Shown: positions 1 through 6,048, counted from the first letter of the stretch. The stretch is 6,048 bases of DNA from Bacteroidales bacterium (GCA_016926765.1 JAFGNY010000250.1:1-6048), one strand, 5' to 3'. Notes: a model not told the origin generated them from the letters alone. Program-made: numbers and translations.

Positions 1-1
1 A

Positions 2-139
2 ACCAATGGCGGCCGTGTTCTGGCCGTCACCTCCTTCGGCGAAACAATGGAGGAAGCGTTAGGCAAATCCTATGAAAATGCAGAGAAGATCCGGTTCGAA
101 GGAAAATACTTCAGGCGGGATATCGGGTTTGATCTGTAG
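2..139 (+). CDS. purD: Phosphoribosylamine--glycine ligase (GARS), C-terminal fragment
   Basis: Only the last 45 codons are in the window, and the gene begins to the left of base 1. The enzyme is cytoplasmic and ligates glycine to 5-phosphoribosylamine using ATP, the second step of de novo purine synthesis. The visible part matches the C-terminal GARS domain: it opens with TNGGRVLAVTSFGETMEEA, continues with a helix ending in A-E-K-I-R-F-E-G, and closes with YFRRDIG, which is the usual PurD ending. The stop is the TAG at 137-139. An ATG at 72 in another frame opens a longer reading frame into the next gene, but it lies inside this conserved ending and is not a plausible start. An 8-bp tandem repeat begins at the last base of the stop codon. 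Identification rests on the tail alone but the motifs are distinctive. Confidence 0.92.
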   Translation, partial: TNGGRVLAVTSFGETMEEALGKSYENAEKIRFEGKYFRRDIGFDL

Positions 140-171
140 ACAAGCGGACGAGCGGACAAGCGGACGAGCGG
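139..171. repeat. Tandem 8-bp repeat (ACAAGCGG/ACGAGCGG), four copies
   Basis: Four perfect 8-bp units alternate ACAAGCGG, ACGAGCGG, ACAAGCGG, ACGAGCGG (140-171), so the tract is also a 16-bp unit repeated twice. It starts on the final G of the purD stop codon and fills half of the 64-bp gap before the membrane protein gene. A related tract follows another stop codon at 4687-4710. No inverted symmetry is present, so it is not a simple terminator hairpin. Function unknown. Confidence 0.85.
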
Positions 172-203
172 CATCCGGCATCAATAAACTAACAGCGAAC
201 AGC

Positions 204-1199
204 ATGTTAACCCGGTACTTCAAAGCCAATTATCCCGGCCAGTACATCACCATCGGGGTGATTGGGCTGCTGCTGTGGGGTTTGGGGACGCTTCATCCCC
301 CTGCGATGCCTCTTCCGCAAGGGCCGGCGCCACTCTATACCCTTCTTTATAGTTGGCTTTCCGGCGTACCTTACCTCGCCATGGTTCTCGGGTTTTTGCT
401 TGTGATCGTGCAGGCGGTCTGGCTTAATTACATTGGATTAACCCATGATTTAGTTCCGCACAACACCTCCCTGACCGCCCTGCTTTTCCTTCTCTTCATC
501 AGTCTCCTCCCATCCTATCTGACACTCACACCCATCACGCTCACGATCCCTTTTCTCCTCCTCGTCCTGCAGGCGCTGCTGAAAGCCTATAACCAAACCG
601 AACCCATCGAGCTGGTCTATACAGCCGGCTTCTTTGTAGCCCTCGCCTCCCTGTTCTTTTTTCCGACCCTTCTTTTTTACGGGTTCATCCTCAGTACTTT
701 CCTGGTTTACCGTACCATGAAATGGCGGGAGTGGGTCAGTTCGCTGATCGGACTTGCCACTCCCTATCTCTACCTGGTGGTCGTCTATTTCCTGACCGAC
801 CATCTGTCGTCCCTGGCGTCAATTTACTCAGGTTATCTAGGTCAGGCCCGTGCCGGCATCCCCAAAGCTGATCTGAACACCTGGATTCTTATAGGCTTTC
901 TTGGCCTTTTTACGTTAATGGGTCTCTGGAGCACCCTGCGTACAATCGGAGAGAAGACCGTTGAGTTAAGGAAGAAGGGGATTGTTCTTCTGTGGATGCT
1001 ATTCTGGTCCTTGCTGATCATCCTTCTTGCCTGCCCCGGACAACTTTACTCCCCCGCTTTGCTGAGCATCTGCAGCGCTGTTTTTGCTGCAAACTTTTTC
1101 CTGCGGCTCAGGAAACCCTTCTGGTTCGAACTGCTGCTTTGGGTGCTGATTCTGATCCTGATTGCCAACACCGCCTTCGGGCCCTATCTCCTCTGGTAG
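204..1199 (+). CDS. Polytopic inner-membrane protein, DUF6427-like
   Basis: This encodes 331 residues, mostly hydrophobic, with roughly nine or ten membrane segments. The clearest lie near residues 15-31, 55-78, 90-106, 109-127, 140-168, 183-197, 225-244, 259-277, 282-299 and 307-325. The N-terminus MLTRYFKANYPGQY and the basic stretch RLRKPFWFELLLW near residue 301 resemble the Bacteroidota family DUF6427, whose function is not known. That family is, as I recall, often found beside purine or pyrimidine salvage and synthesis genes, which fits the purD neighbour. I chose the ATG at 204 because the family-like sequence begins there; starts further left would read through the octamer repeat and the purD coding region. 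No strong ribosome-binding site is visible, which is normal for this phylum. The stop is four bases before rnhB, so co-transcription is likely. No catalytic motif is recognisable. The membrane-protein call is certain and the family call is probable. Confidence 0.85.
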   Translation: MLTRYFKANYPGQYITIGVIGLLLWGLGTLHPPAMPLPQGPAPLYTLLYSWLSGVPYLAMVLGFLLVIVQAVWLNYIGLTHDLVPHNTSLTALLFLLFISLLPSYLTLTPITLTIPFLLLVLQALLKAYNQTEPIELVYTAGFFVALASLFFFPTLLFYGFILSTFLVYRTMKWREWVSSLIGLATPYLYLVVVYFLTDHLSSLASIYSGYLGQARAGIPKADLNTWILIGFLGLFTLMGLWSTLRTIGEKTVELRKKGIVLLWMLFWSLLIILLACPGQLYSPALLSICSAVFAANFFLRLRKPFWFELLLWVLILILIANTAFGPYLLW

Positions 1200-1203
1200 T
1201 AAG

Positions 1204-1800
1204 ATGCTTGAAAGCCACTATACCAGCGACCGTATTGAAGCAGGGTGCGACGAAGCCGGGCGGGGCTCGCTTGCAGGGCCTCTCTTTGCAGCAGCAGTGA
1301 TTCTCCCGAAAGGATACCGGCACACGATGCTCAACGACTCCAAACAGCTCTCCAGGCGTCAGCGCGAGAGCCTGCGAACGGAAGTGGAGCGGGATGCCCT
1401 GGCGTTTGCCGTCAGCCGGATTGAAGCGCAAACCATCGATGAGATCAATATTCTAAATGCCTCCTTCAGGGGTATGGAGGAGGCTGTCCTGCAACTCTCT
1501 CCCCGGCCGGAATTGCTGCTGATCGACGGCAACCGCTTTCGGAGTTCCCTGCAGATCCCCTACCAGTGCATTGTGAAGGGAGACGGAAAGTTTCTTTCCA
1601 TCGCCGCGGCTTCGGTGCTTGCCAAGACCTACCGGGATGACTTCATGGAAGCGTTGCATGCCTCCTTTCCTGTTTATCATTGGAACAAAAATAAAGGATA
1701 CCCTACGCAGGAGCACCGGGAAGCCATTGCGGCACACGGCATTACACCGCATCATCGCAGGAGCTTCAGGCTGGAAGCCCAGCTTAAGATGATATTTTAA
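1204..1800 (+). CDS. rnhB: Ribonuclease HII
   Basis: The product is a 198-residue cytoplasmic endonuclease that cuts the RNA strand of RNA-DNA hybrids and starts removal of single ribonucleotides from DNA. All the family motifs are visible in order: GCDEAGRGSLAGP (residues 14-26) with the metal-binding pair Asp16 and Glu17, the SKQLS motif near residue 46, LLLIDGN with Asp108, VKGDGKFLSIAAASVLAKTYRD (124-145) with Asp127, then NKGYPTQEH (163-171) and HHRRSF (183-188). The four acidic residues of the active site are therefore present. Length is normal for the bacterial enzyme. An in-frame ATG at 1162 would add 14 residues, overlap the upstream gene and precede the conserved region, so the ATG at 1204 is preferred. 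It lies four bases after the preceding stop codon, which suggests an operon. Nothing looks degraded. Confidence 0.97.
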   Translation: MLESHYTSDRIEAGCDEAGRGSLAGPLFAAAVILPKGYRHTMLNDSKQLSRRQRESLRTEVERDALAFAVSRIEAQTIDEINILNASFRGMEEAVLQLSPRPELLLIDGNRFRSSLQIPYQCIVKGDGKFLSIAAASVLAKTYRDDFMEALHASFPVYHWNKNKGYPTQEHREAIAAHGITPHHRRSFRLEAQLKMIF

Positions 1801-1808
1801 TACCTTTG
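1801..1808 (+). promoter_or_regulatory. Candidate Bacteroidota -7 promoter element (TACCTTTG)
   Basis: The bases directly after the rnhB stop codon read TACCTTTG, an exact match to the TAnnTTTG -7 consensus of Bacteroidota primary sigma factors. It lies 28 bases before the ATG at 1837, which would give a leader of roughly 20 bases. No clear TTG is seen at the -33 position, so the match rests on one element. If real, it would let the large downstream gene be expressed independently of purD and rnhB. Confidence 0.45.
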
Positions 1809-1836
1809 TTAACCTATTCTCTGATCAAGCCCAACC

Positions 1837-4686
1837 ATGAGAATCGTCAGACGAATTCTTGAGATTACCTTCCTCGTGATTCTGGCTGTAGGGATCCCCT
1901 ACCTCGGCTACCTGCTCTACCGGTCGCTGGAGCATCCGGCCAAAGATCCTGTTCAGGCCATTCCCGACCGTACCGCTCTGATCATCCATGTCAACAATCC
2001 CCTGGAGTTACTGGGAGAACTAACCCGGAACAGCCTGATATGGAAGGAGTTTCTTTCCTATCCCGGCATCCGGCCCATCCAGGAGCAACTCCTGCTGATT
2101 GACTCCATGTCGCGCTGGAGTCCCGAGATCAGGGAGATCCTGAAGAATTCACCGCTTACCATCACGCTTTCCCTTCACAGCCGCGCTACGTTTGATCCCC
2201 TCTTTCTGATGCCGGTTCCGTTATCGGTTGACGGGAGTTCGTTTGCCTCCTTCATCGAAAAGCACTATCCGGGAAAAATCACGATCCTCCAAAGTCCGTA
2301 TGCCCGGACACAGATCTACCGGATCCACTTTGAAAACCAGCGAAACATCCTCATTGCCTCGGTACTGGAAGGGGTATGTATCTTCTCCTTCTCCGATGCC
2401 CTGGTGAAACGGGCAATTGACCAGTTGTCGCTGAACACCCCCGTATCGGTGATGAAAGGCTTCAGCACGGTCGCTTCCACCACAGGCAAAAAAGTGGATG
2501 CCAACCTCTATGTCAACTTCCCCTACCTTTCGCTTGCCCTCTGGAAAGGAGTGAACGATTCCTACAACAAAGGGCTGGTGACCTTTGCCCGGTATGCCGA
2601 CTGGAGCGGGCTGGATCTCTATCTTAAAAAAGATGAGCTGTTATTCAACGGCTATACGATCGCTTCCGACAGCGCCATGCAAACCCTGGCCCTCCTCAGT
2701 GACCAAACCCCTTATCCGATCACCATGACGCATATCCTGCCGGGAAACACGGAGGCTTACCTGATCTATTCCCTGAAGCAGTATCCCGATTATTTCGAAC
2801 GGTGGCAGGTCCGGCTGAAACGAGCCAACTTTTCGGTGAGCGATATGGATCTTTTCTCCGAGATGAATTCAACGTATGACACCGTTCTCCGAAGCTTCCT
2901 TGAACCCTGGAGCGGCCATCAGGCGGGAAGGTGCTGGATCCCTCTGCCGGCAGCGAAAAGAAAACTCTCTCCTGTGACCATCCTGCAGGCAACAAATGCT
3001 GACTCAGCCCTGAGAAGCCTGCTTTCTCTCTCCCGGATCATCGGCAAAAAATTGGATTCGACGATGTACGAAGGGATACCGGTGTACCGTACCGGCCTCT
3101 CGGATGTGATCAATCTCTGGCTCAATCCGTTATTTAAGCCCTCCGATCTCACCTTTTTCACTGTCATCGGGGATTTTATCTGCTTTTCTGACAACCATGA
3201 AGTATTGAAACAGTTGATCCGCTGCAACCTGACGAACGATTGTCTCCCTGAGAACAACATCTACCGGGAGATCTCTGATCATATTTCCGATCAGGCAAAT
3301 CTCTCTTTCTATTGCCATTCTGATTACCTCCTCGATGCCCTTCCCGAGGTACTTTCACCCGATTACCAGCCACTCTTCACACACCTTCTCGATTCACTTA
3401 AAAAATTCCAGACCTTCTCCCTTCAGATCTCTGCGGCCGACGGCATGTTTTATACCAGCATACAACTTCGTTTCAATCCCCAGAACCGGTCAGAAGGTCC
3501 TCTTGAGTGGCAAACACTCCTCGACACCCTGGTGTCGGGAAGTCCCCAGATTGTCCGCGCCGGCACAGGAGACACCTTTGCTGTGCTGGTGACCGATACC
3601 ATGAACACCCTGTACAAGATCGACCGGAAAGGAGCTATCCTCTGGAAACAAAAACTTTACGGAAGAGTACTGGGTAGTTTCCATGAAGTGATGCTGACCG
3701 GGAGCGACACCCTGTTTTATCTCTTCAACACCGAAAACCACCTCTACCTGATTCGTAGTGACGGCAAACACGCCCCACGCTTCCCGATGAAATTTCCGGT
3801 ACGTTCCTCCAACGGGTTAGCTCTTCTCGCTCCCCGTACACTCCCCTCACCTGCCCTTTCCCTCCCTGGGAAACAAGATCCCGGACTTCATCCTGTTTCC
3901 TCGGGCAATCCGGGTGAATTCCAGGTAGTTATTGCTTTCCGGAACAACCGGATCTACAGTTTCAACCTGGATGGAGTACTTACCGAAGGGTGGTGCTCGC
4001 CGGAAGTGGAGGAAGAGGTCACTCAGCCCGTTCAGGTGCTGGGAGGGGGAAATACCCTGGTTCGCCGCCCATTATCCGCGAAAGACCGCGGCAATGCACA
4101 AACCCTCATCGTGACAATGAAGAGCGGGAAAGTACTTGTGACAGACCGGTTTGGGGTCCAAAAGCTCAAACCGGAAAAGGGATTCTCCCATTCGCCTGGC
4201 TCTCTGTTTTACGAGAACCGTACCAACTTAAAAGGCCCCTGGCTGACGACCGACATCGAGGGGAACGTAGTTTACCTGAAAGAAAACGGTCAGGTAAGCC
4301 GGGTACGGTTTCATCCCTTCTCGTCAACCCATTTTTTCCTGTACGAAGACCTGCTGAAAGACGGAACACCCGAATTCATTTTTTTCGATGACAACACCCT
4401 CTATTTTTACAACCGGTTTTTGAAGCTCCTCTATTTTTACACTTTCCGGCATGAAGTCTCCCCTCCGGGACTCAAACGCCTCCCCGACGGAAAAATCTTG
4501 ATCGGATTTACCTCTCAGGTCACCAATGAAGTATTCCTCTTTGACAGGAATGGCTATGTAAAACTACCGTCGGGGATCAGGGGGACCACCCCGTTTGACC
4601 TCGGTTCACTGGAGAGCCGGGATCGTACTGACCTGGTCATCGGAGCCGGCAATGTGTTGAAAGTGTTCCGGCTGGCAGACTACTGA
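1837..4686 (+). CDS. Membrane-anchored DUF3352-like protein with C-terminal beta-propeller
   Basis: This 949-residue protein has one N-terminal hydrophobic helix (about residues 8-29, ending GYLLYRS) that should anchor it in the inner membrane with the rest in the periplasm. After it comes VQAIPDRTALIIHVNNPLEL (about 38-57), the kind of opening seen in DUF3352 proteins of Bacteroidota, followed by about 500 residues of alternating strands and helices. From about residue 569 the sequence changes to propeller-like repeats with a short hydrophobic strand followed by a D-x-x-G-type turn: near 591 (NTLYKIDRKG), 634 (NHLYLIRSDG), 704 (NRIYSFNLDG), 764 (GKVLVTDRFG), 809 (GNVVYLKENG), 853 (NTLYFYNRF) and 898 (EVFLFDRNG). 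That is about seven blades, PQQ/WD40-like in style. A proline- and serine-rich insert interrupts it at about 667-697. The molecular function is not known; a periplasmic binding or scaffold role is only an inference. The start follows the TACCTTTG motif by 28 bases. Confidence 0.88.
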   Translation: MRIVRRILEITFLVILAVGIPYLGYLLYRSLEHPAKDPVQAIPDRTALIIHVNNPLELLGELTRNSLIWKEFLSYPGIRPIQEQLLLIDSMSRWSPEIREILKNSPLTITLSLHSRATFDPLFLMPVPLSVDGSSFASFIEKHYPGKITILQSPYARTQIYRIHFENQRNILIASVLEGVCIFSFSDALVKRAIDQLSLNTPVSVMKGFSTVASTTGKKVDANLYVNFPYLSLALWKGVNDSYNKGLVTFARYADWSGLDLYLKKDELLFNGYTIASDSAMQTLALLSDQTPYPITMTHILPGNTEAYLIYSLKQYPDYFERWQVRLKRANFSVSDMDLFSEMNSTYDTVLRSFLEPWSGHQAGRCWIPLPAAKRKLSPVTILQATNADSALRSLLSLSRIIGKKLDSTMYEGIPVYRTGLSDVINLWLNPLFKPSDLTFFTVIGDFICFSDNHEVLKQLIRCNLTNDCLPENNIYREISDHISDQANLSFYCHSDYLLDALPEVLSPDYQPLFTHLLDSLKKFQTFSLQISAADGMFYTSIQLRFNPQNRSEGPLEWQTLLDTLVSGSPQIVRAGTGDTFAVLVTDTMNTLYKIDRKGAILWKQKLYGRVLGSFHEVMLTGSDTLFYLFNTENHLYLIRSDGKHAPRFPMKFPVRSSNGLALLAPRTLPSPALSLPGKQDPGLHPVSSGNPGEFQVVIAFRNNRIYSFNLDGVLTEGWCSPEVEEEVTQPVQVLGGGNTLVRRPLSAKDRGNAQTLIVTMKSGKVLVTDRFGVQKLKPEKGFSHSPGSLFYENRTNLKGPWLTTDIEGNVVYLKENGQVSRVRFHPFSSTHFFLYEDLLKDGTPEFIFFDDNTLYFYNRFLKLLYFYTFRHEVSPPGLKRLPDGKILIGFTSQVTNEVFLFDRNGYVKLPSGIRGTTPFDLGSLESRDRTDLVIGAGNVLKVFRLADY

Positions 4687-4710
4687 TCGGACCAGCGGAC
4701 AAGCGGACCA
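4687..4710. repeat. 8-bp repeat tract between convergent genes (ACCAGCGG/ACAAGCGG)
   Basis: The whole 24-bp gap between the two convergent stop codons is TCGG, ACCAGCGG, ACAAGCGG, ACCA. It consists of two full and two partial copies of the octamer family seen after purD at 139-171. As there, it begins immediately after a stop codon. No hairpin followed by a T run is seen, so no intrinsic terminator can be called here for either gene. Confidence 0.75.
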
Positions 4711-5661
4711 TTATCGTAGTTTCAGGATTTTTCCGGCAGGGGGTTCAAATCCTTTAGGCAAGTCGTTTTTGCGGCAGAGGATATCGAGCCGGATTCCATA
4801 AACCTGGGCAATCTCCCACATCGTTTGGTTGTTCCCGACAACATGTACTTTTTGAATCGCTTTCCGCTTTTTCTTTTCGAGATAGACCACTTGTCCGGGC
4901 CGCAACCCGCCGGCCCGTTTCAGATCATTGAACGCCATCAGGTCGCCGGCTTTCAGCCGGAAGTCCCTGGCGATCTTCAGCAGGTCGTCATCATCGAGAG
5001 CGATGGTGCACTGAAGATGGTTATTGAGATAAATTTTCCGGTTGTTCGGACCGGGAGCAAAGTAAGTGAAAAGCGACTGATAAGACTCCATCAGGGTTTC
5101 GTCAGCGCCTGTGGTTTCCACCGCCGCGATGGCCCCTTCGGGAAGATCGTATTTGTAAAGGGCATAGCGTTCAATGAGGCTGATCAGGAGATTCGGATAG
5201 TTCGGATTGGTTGCATAGCCGGCAGTTTTCAGTCCGTAAGCCCAGGCCTGGTAATTCTGGACATCGATGGAGAAGAGAAATTTATACCGGTCGCGTGTCG
5301 TAAGAAACTCGGAGTGATCGTGAAACGACTGCACCGCATGATCATATTTCCGGAAGCATTCGTCCGGGGTGTCATCGTCCATGCGATACGTTTTCCCTGT
5401 CCATTCATTGTGGCATTTTATCCCGAAATGGTTGTTCGCCTCCGTAGCCAGGGGGCTTTGTCCCGCTCTCGACTCCAGGATTGCCTGGGCCAGTTTGATG
5501 CTGGCCGGGATCCCGAAAGTACGCATATCCTGAATGGCGATTCCCTTATACGCATCGATATAATCACGCACCTGCTGATCGTAGACAGACTGGGCCCGAA
5601 CTGAAAAAGAGGCGAAAGTTAAGATCAGGGAGACTAAGGAGAAGGGACGGAGGAGAGTCAT
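4711..5661 (-). CDS. Secreted GH73 glucosaminidase with LysM-like repeats
   Basis: The product has 316 residues and is a probable peptidoglycan hydrolase that cuts N-acetylglucosaminyl bonds in the cell wall. Residues 1-23 form a signal peptide with a probable cut at VRA|QS, a common Bacteroidota pattern. The glucosaminidase domain (about 33-172) shows IPASIKLAQAILESRAGQS with the likely catalytic Glu63, then NNHFGIKCHNEW (76-87), FRKYDHAVQSFHDHSEFL (103-120), and AYGLKTAGYATNPNYPNLL (141-159) with the conserved Gly-Tyr-Ala-Thr segment. A linker leads to two LysM-like modules at about 209-262 (including DLMAFNDLKRAGGLRPGQVVYL) and 271-316 (VHVVGNNQTMWEIAQVYGI, ending GKILKLR), which should bind glycan. 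Length and domain order are usual for the family in this phylum. The first ATG gives the signal peptide directly, supporting the start. Upstream of it lie a 7-bp repeat array and then a possible promoter, so the transcript leader may be made of repeats. It ends 24 bases from the convergent gene. Confidence 0.93.
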   Translation of the reverse strand: MTLLRPFSLVSLILTFASFSVRAQSVYDQQVRDYIDAYKGIAIQDMRTFGIPASIKLAQAILESRAGQSPLATEANNHFGIKCHNEWTGKTYRMDDDTPDECFRKYDHAVQSFHDHSEFLTTRDRYKFLFSIDVQNYQAWAYGLKTAGYATNPNYPNLLISLIERYALYKYDLPEGAIAAVETTGADETLMESYQSLFTYFAPGPNNRKIYLNNHLQCTIALDDDDLLKIARDFRLKAGDLMAFNDLKRAGGLRPGQVVYLEKKKRKAIQKVHVVGNNQTMWEIAQVYGIRLDILCRKNDLPKGFEPPAGKILKLR

Positions 5662-5664
5662 GTT

Positions 5665-5685
5665 TCGGGATTTGGAATTCGGGAT
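5665..5685. repeat. Degenerate 7-bp repeats next to the glucosaminidase start
   Basis: Three heptamers, TCGGGAT, TTGGAAT and TCGGGAT, resemble diverged forms of the TGGTATT/TGGGATT unit of the larger array, from which they are separated by eight bases. They lie three bases from the start codon of the leftward gene. They may be the worn edge of the array. Support is moderate because the units are short. Confidence 0.5.
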
Positions 5686-5693
5686 ACAAGAGT

Positions 5694-5826
5694 TGGTTTT
5701 TGGTATTTGGTTTTTGGTATTTGGTATTTGGTATTTGGTTTTTGGTATTTGGTTTTTGGTATTTGGTATTTGGTTTTTGGTATTTGGTTTTTGGTATTTG
5801 GTATTTGGGATTTGGGATTTGAGATT
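5694..5826. repeat. 7-bp tandem repeat array (TGGTWTT), 19 copies
   Basis: Nineteen uninterrupted 7-bp units cover 133 bp. Sixteen are either A (TGGTATT) or B (TGGTTTT); the last three are TGGGATT, TGGGATT and TGAGATT, so the array is diverged at its right end. The A and B order is BABAA-A-BABAA-BABAA, so a 35-bp unit is superimposed; 5736-5770 and 5771-5805 are identical. The plus strand has no C from 5688 to 5829, so a leftward transcript would have no G there. Because 7 is not a multiple of 3, the apparent reading frames here (lysine-, tyrosine-, glutamine- and proline-rich on the minus strand) are low-complexity artefacts. The array sits between a candidate promoter and the glucosaminidase start. 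Confidence 0.95.
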
Positions 5827-5842
5827 TGGCTTTTAGTTCGAA

Positions 5843-5850
5843 CAAAAGTA
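5843..5850 (-). promoter_or_regulatory. Candidate leftward -7 promoter element (TACTTTTG)
   Basis: Read on the minus strand, these bases are TACTTTTG, an exact TAnnTTTG match to the Bacteroidota -7 consensus. A T-rich stretch lies upstream but no clear TTG at -33. It is the only such match noticed between the glucosaminidase start and the hairpin array. Transcription from here would give a leader of about 175 bases made almost wholly of the 7-bp repeat. Confidence 0.45.
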
Positions 5851-5883
5851 CGGAATTTTGAAAAATCACAGTCGGTCGAACCC

Positions 5884-6048
5884 TCCATCAGCCCGTAGGG
5901 CTCTATCAACTGCATCGCAGTTCCATCAGCGGCTCAGCCGCTCCATCAGGGCTGCAAGCCCTCCATCAGCACCGAAGGTGCTCCATCAGCGGCTCAGCCG
6001 CTCCATCAGGGCTGCAAGCCCTCCATCAGCACCGAAGGTGCTCCATCA
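5884..6048. repeat. Array of short hairpins joined by TCCATCA linkers
   Basis: Eight perfect inverted repeats alternate with a 7-base linker, TCCATCA (once TCTATCA at 5902-5908). The hairpins are GCCC-GTA-GGGC (5891), ACTGC-ATC-GCAGT (5909), GCGGC-TCA-GCCGC (5929), GGGCT-GCA-AGCCC (5949) and GCACC-GAA-GGTGC (5969); the last three then recur at 5989, 6009 and 6029. Each has a three-base loop, and the closing A and T of the flanking linkers add one more base pair. From the second hairpin on, the spacing is exactly 20 bp. The bases 5929-5988 and 5989-6048 are identical, giving a 60-bp higher-order unit. The array is cut by the window end. No rightward stop codon occurs in any frame, but a 20-bp period and palindromic units argue against coding. 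The form is reminiscent of REP-type extragenic palindromes, but no transposase is in view. Confidence 0.93.

Noticed and set aside
72..203. N-terminal extension of the membrane protein to the ATG at 72
   Set aside because: It would overlap the conserved purD C-terminus and read through the octamer repeat; the family-like sequence starts at the ATG at 204.
1162..1203. Upstream start for rnhB at 1162
   Set aside because: It overlaps the preceding gene and adds residues not found before the conserved GxDEAGRG region in typical RNase HII proteins.
4825..5604. A 259-codon rightward reading frame opposite the glucosaminidase
   Set aside because: It lies wholly antisense to a gene with clear GH73 motifs and a signal peptide, and its translation resembles no protein.
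5871..5883. tRNA-like or extra hairpin sequence GGTCGAACC just left of the hairpin array
   Set aside because: Only a 3-bp stem is possible and the linker pattern is absent; no cloverleaf can be drawn around it.
5564..5915. Leftward reading frames rich in Lys, Tyr, Gln, Pro and Asn
   Set aside because: They are produced by the 7-bp repeat, overlap the glucosaminidase N-terminus in other frames, and have no family resemblance.
5884..6048. CRISPR array
   Set aside because: The 7-base constant part is far too short for a CRISPR repeat, the intervening 13-mers are palindromic and three of them recur in order, and no cas genes are present.
5881..6048. A coding region through the hairpin array, since all three rightward frames lack stop codons
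   Set aside because: All three frames are open at once because TAA, TAG and TGA happen to be missing from the repeat on this strand; the 20-bp period and lack of a start or plausible protein argue against coding.

Overview
The window looks like chromosomal DNA from a member of the Bacteroidota, probably an uncultured Bacteroidales-type organism. Three things point there: protein families largely confined to that phylum (a DUF6427-type membrane protein and a DUF3352-type protein with a propeller tail), start codons without clear Shine-Dalgarno sequences, and two TAnnTTTG promoter motifs typical of the phylum. Base composition is balanced, and the coding part shows no sign of recent transfer.

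Bases 1-4686 hold a rightward gene run: the 3' end of purD (glycinamide ribonucleotide synthetase), a polytopic membrane protein of the DUF6427 type, rnhB (ribonuclease HII), and a 949-residue membrane-anchored protein with a DUF3352-like body and a C-terminal beta-propeller. rnhB starts four bases after the membrane protein stops. The large gene may also have its own promoter just after the rnhB stop. A leftward gene (4711-5661) converges on this run. It encodes a secreted GH73 glucosaminidase with LysM-like repeats, a cell-wall hydrolase.

Bases 5662-6048 hold no convincing gene and are the most unusual part. Upstream of the glucosaminidase start there are, in order, a 19-copy array of a 7-bp repeat with a 35-bp higher-order period, a candidate leftward promoter, and an array of at least eight short perfect hairpins. 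The hairpin stems differ in sequence but always pair, and they are joined by a near-constant TCCATCA linker at 20-bp spacing. That array runs off the end of the window. A third repeat family, an 8-bp unit of the form AC-N-AGCGG, lies directly after two stop codons, at 139-171 and 4687-4710.

The genes are mostly housekeeping or envelope functions with no obvious shared pathway. The repeat-rich intergenic region, particularly the hairpin array, is the best candidate for something undescribed.
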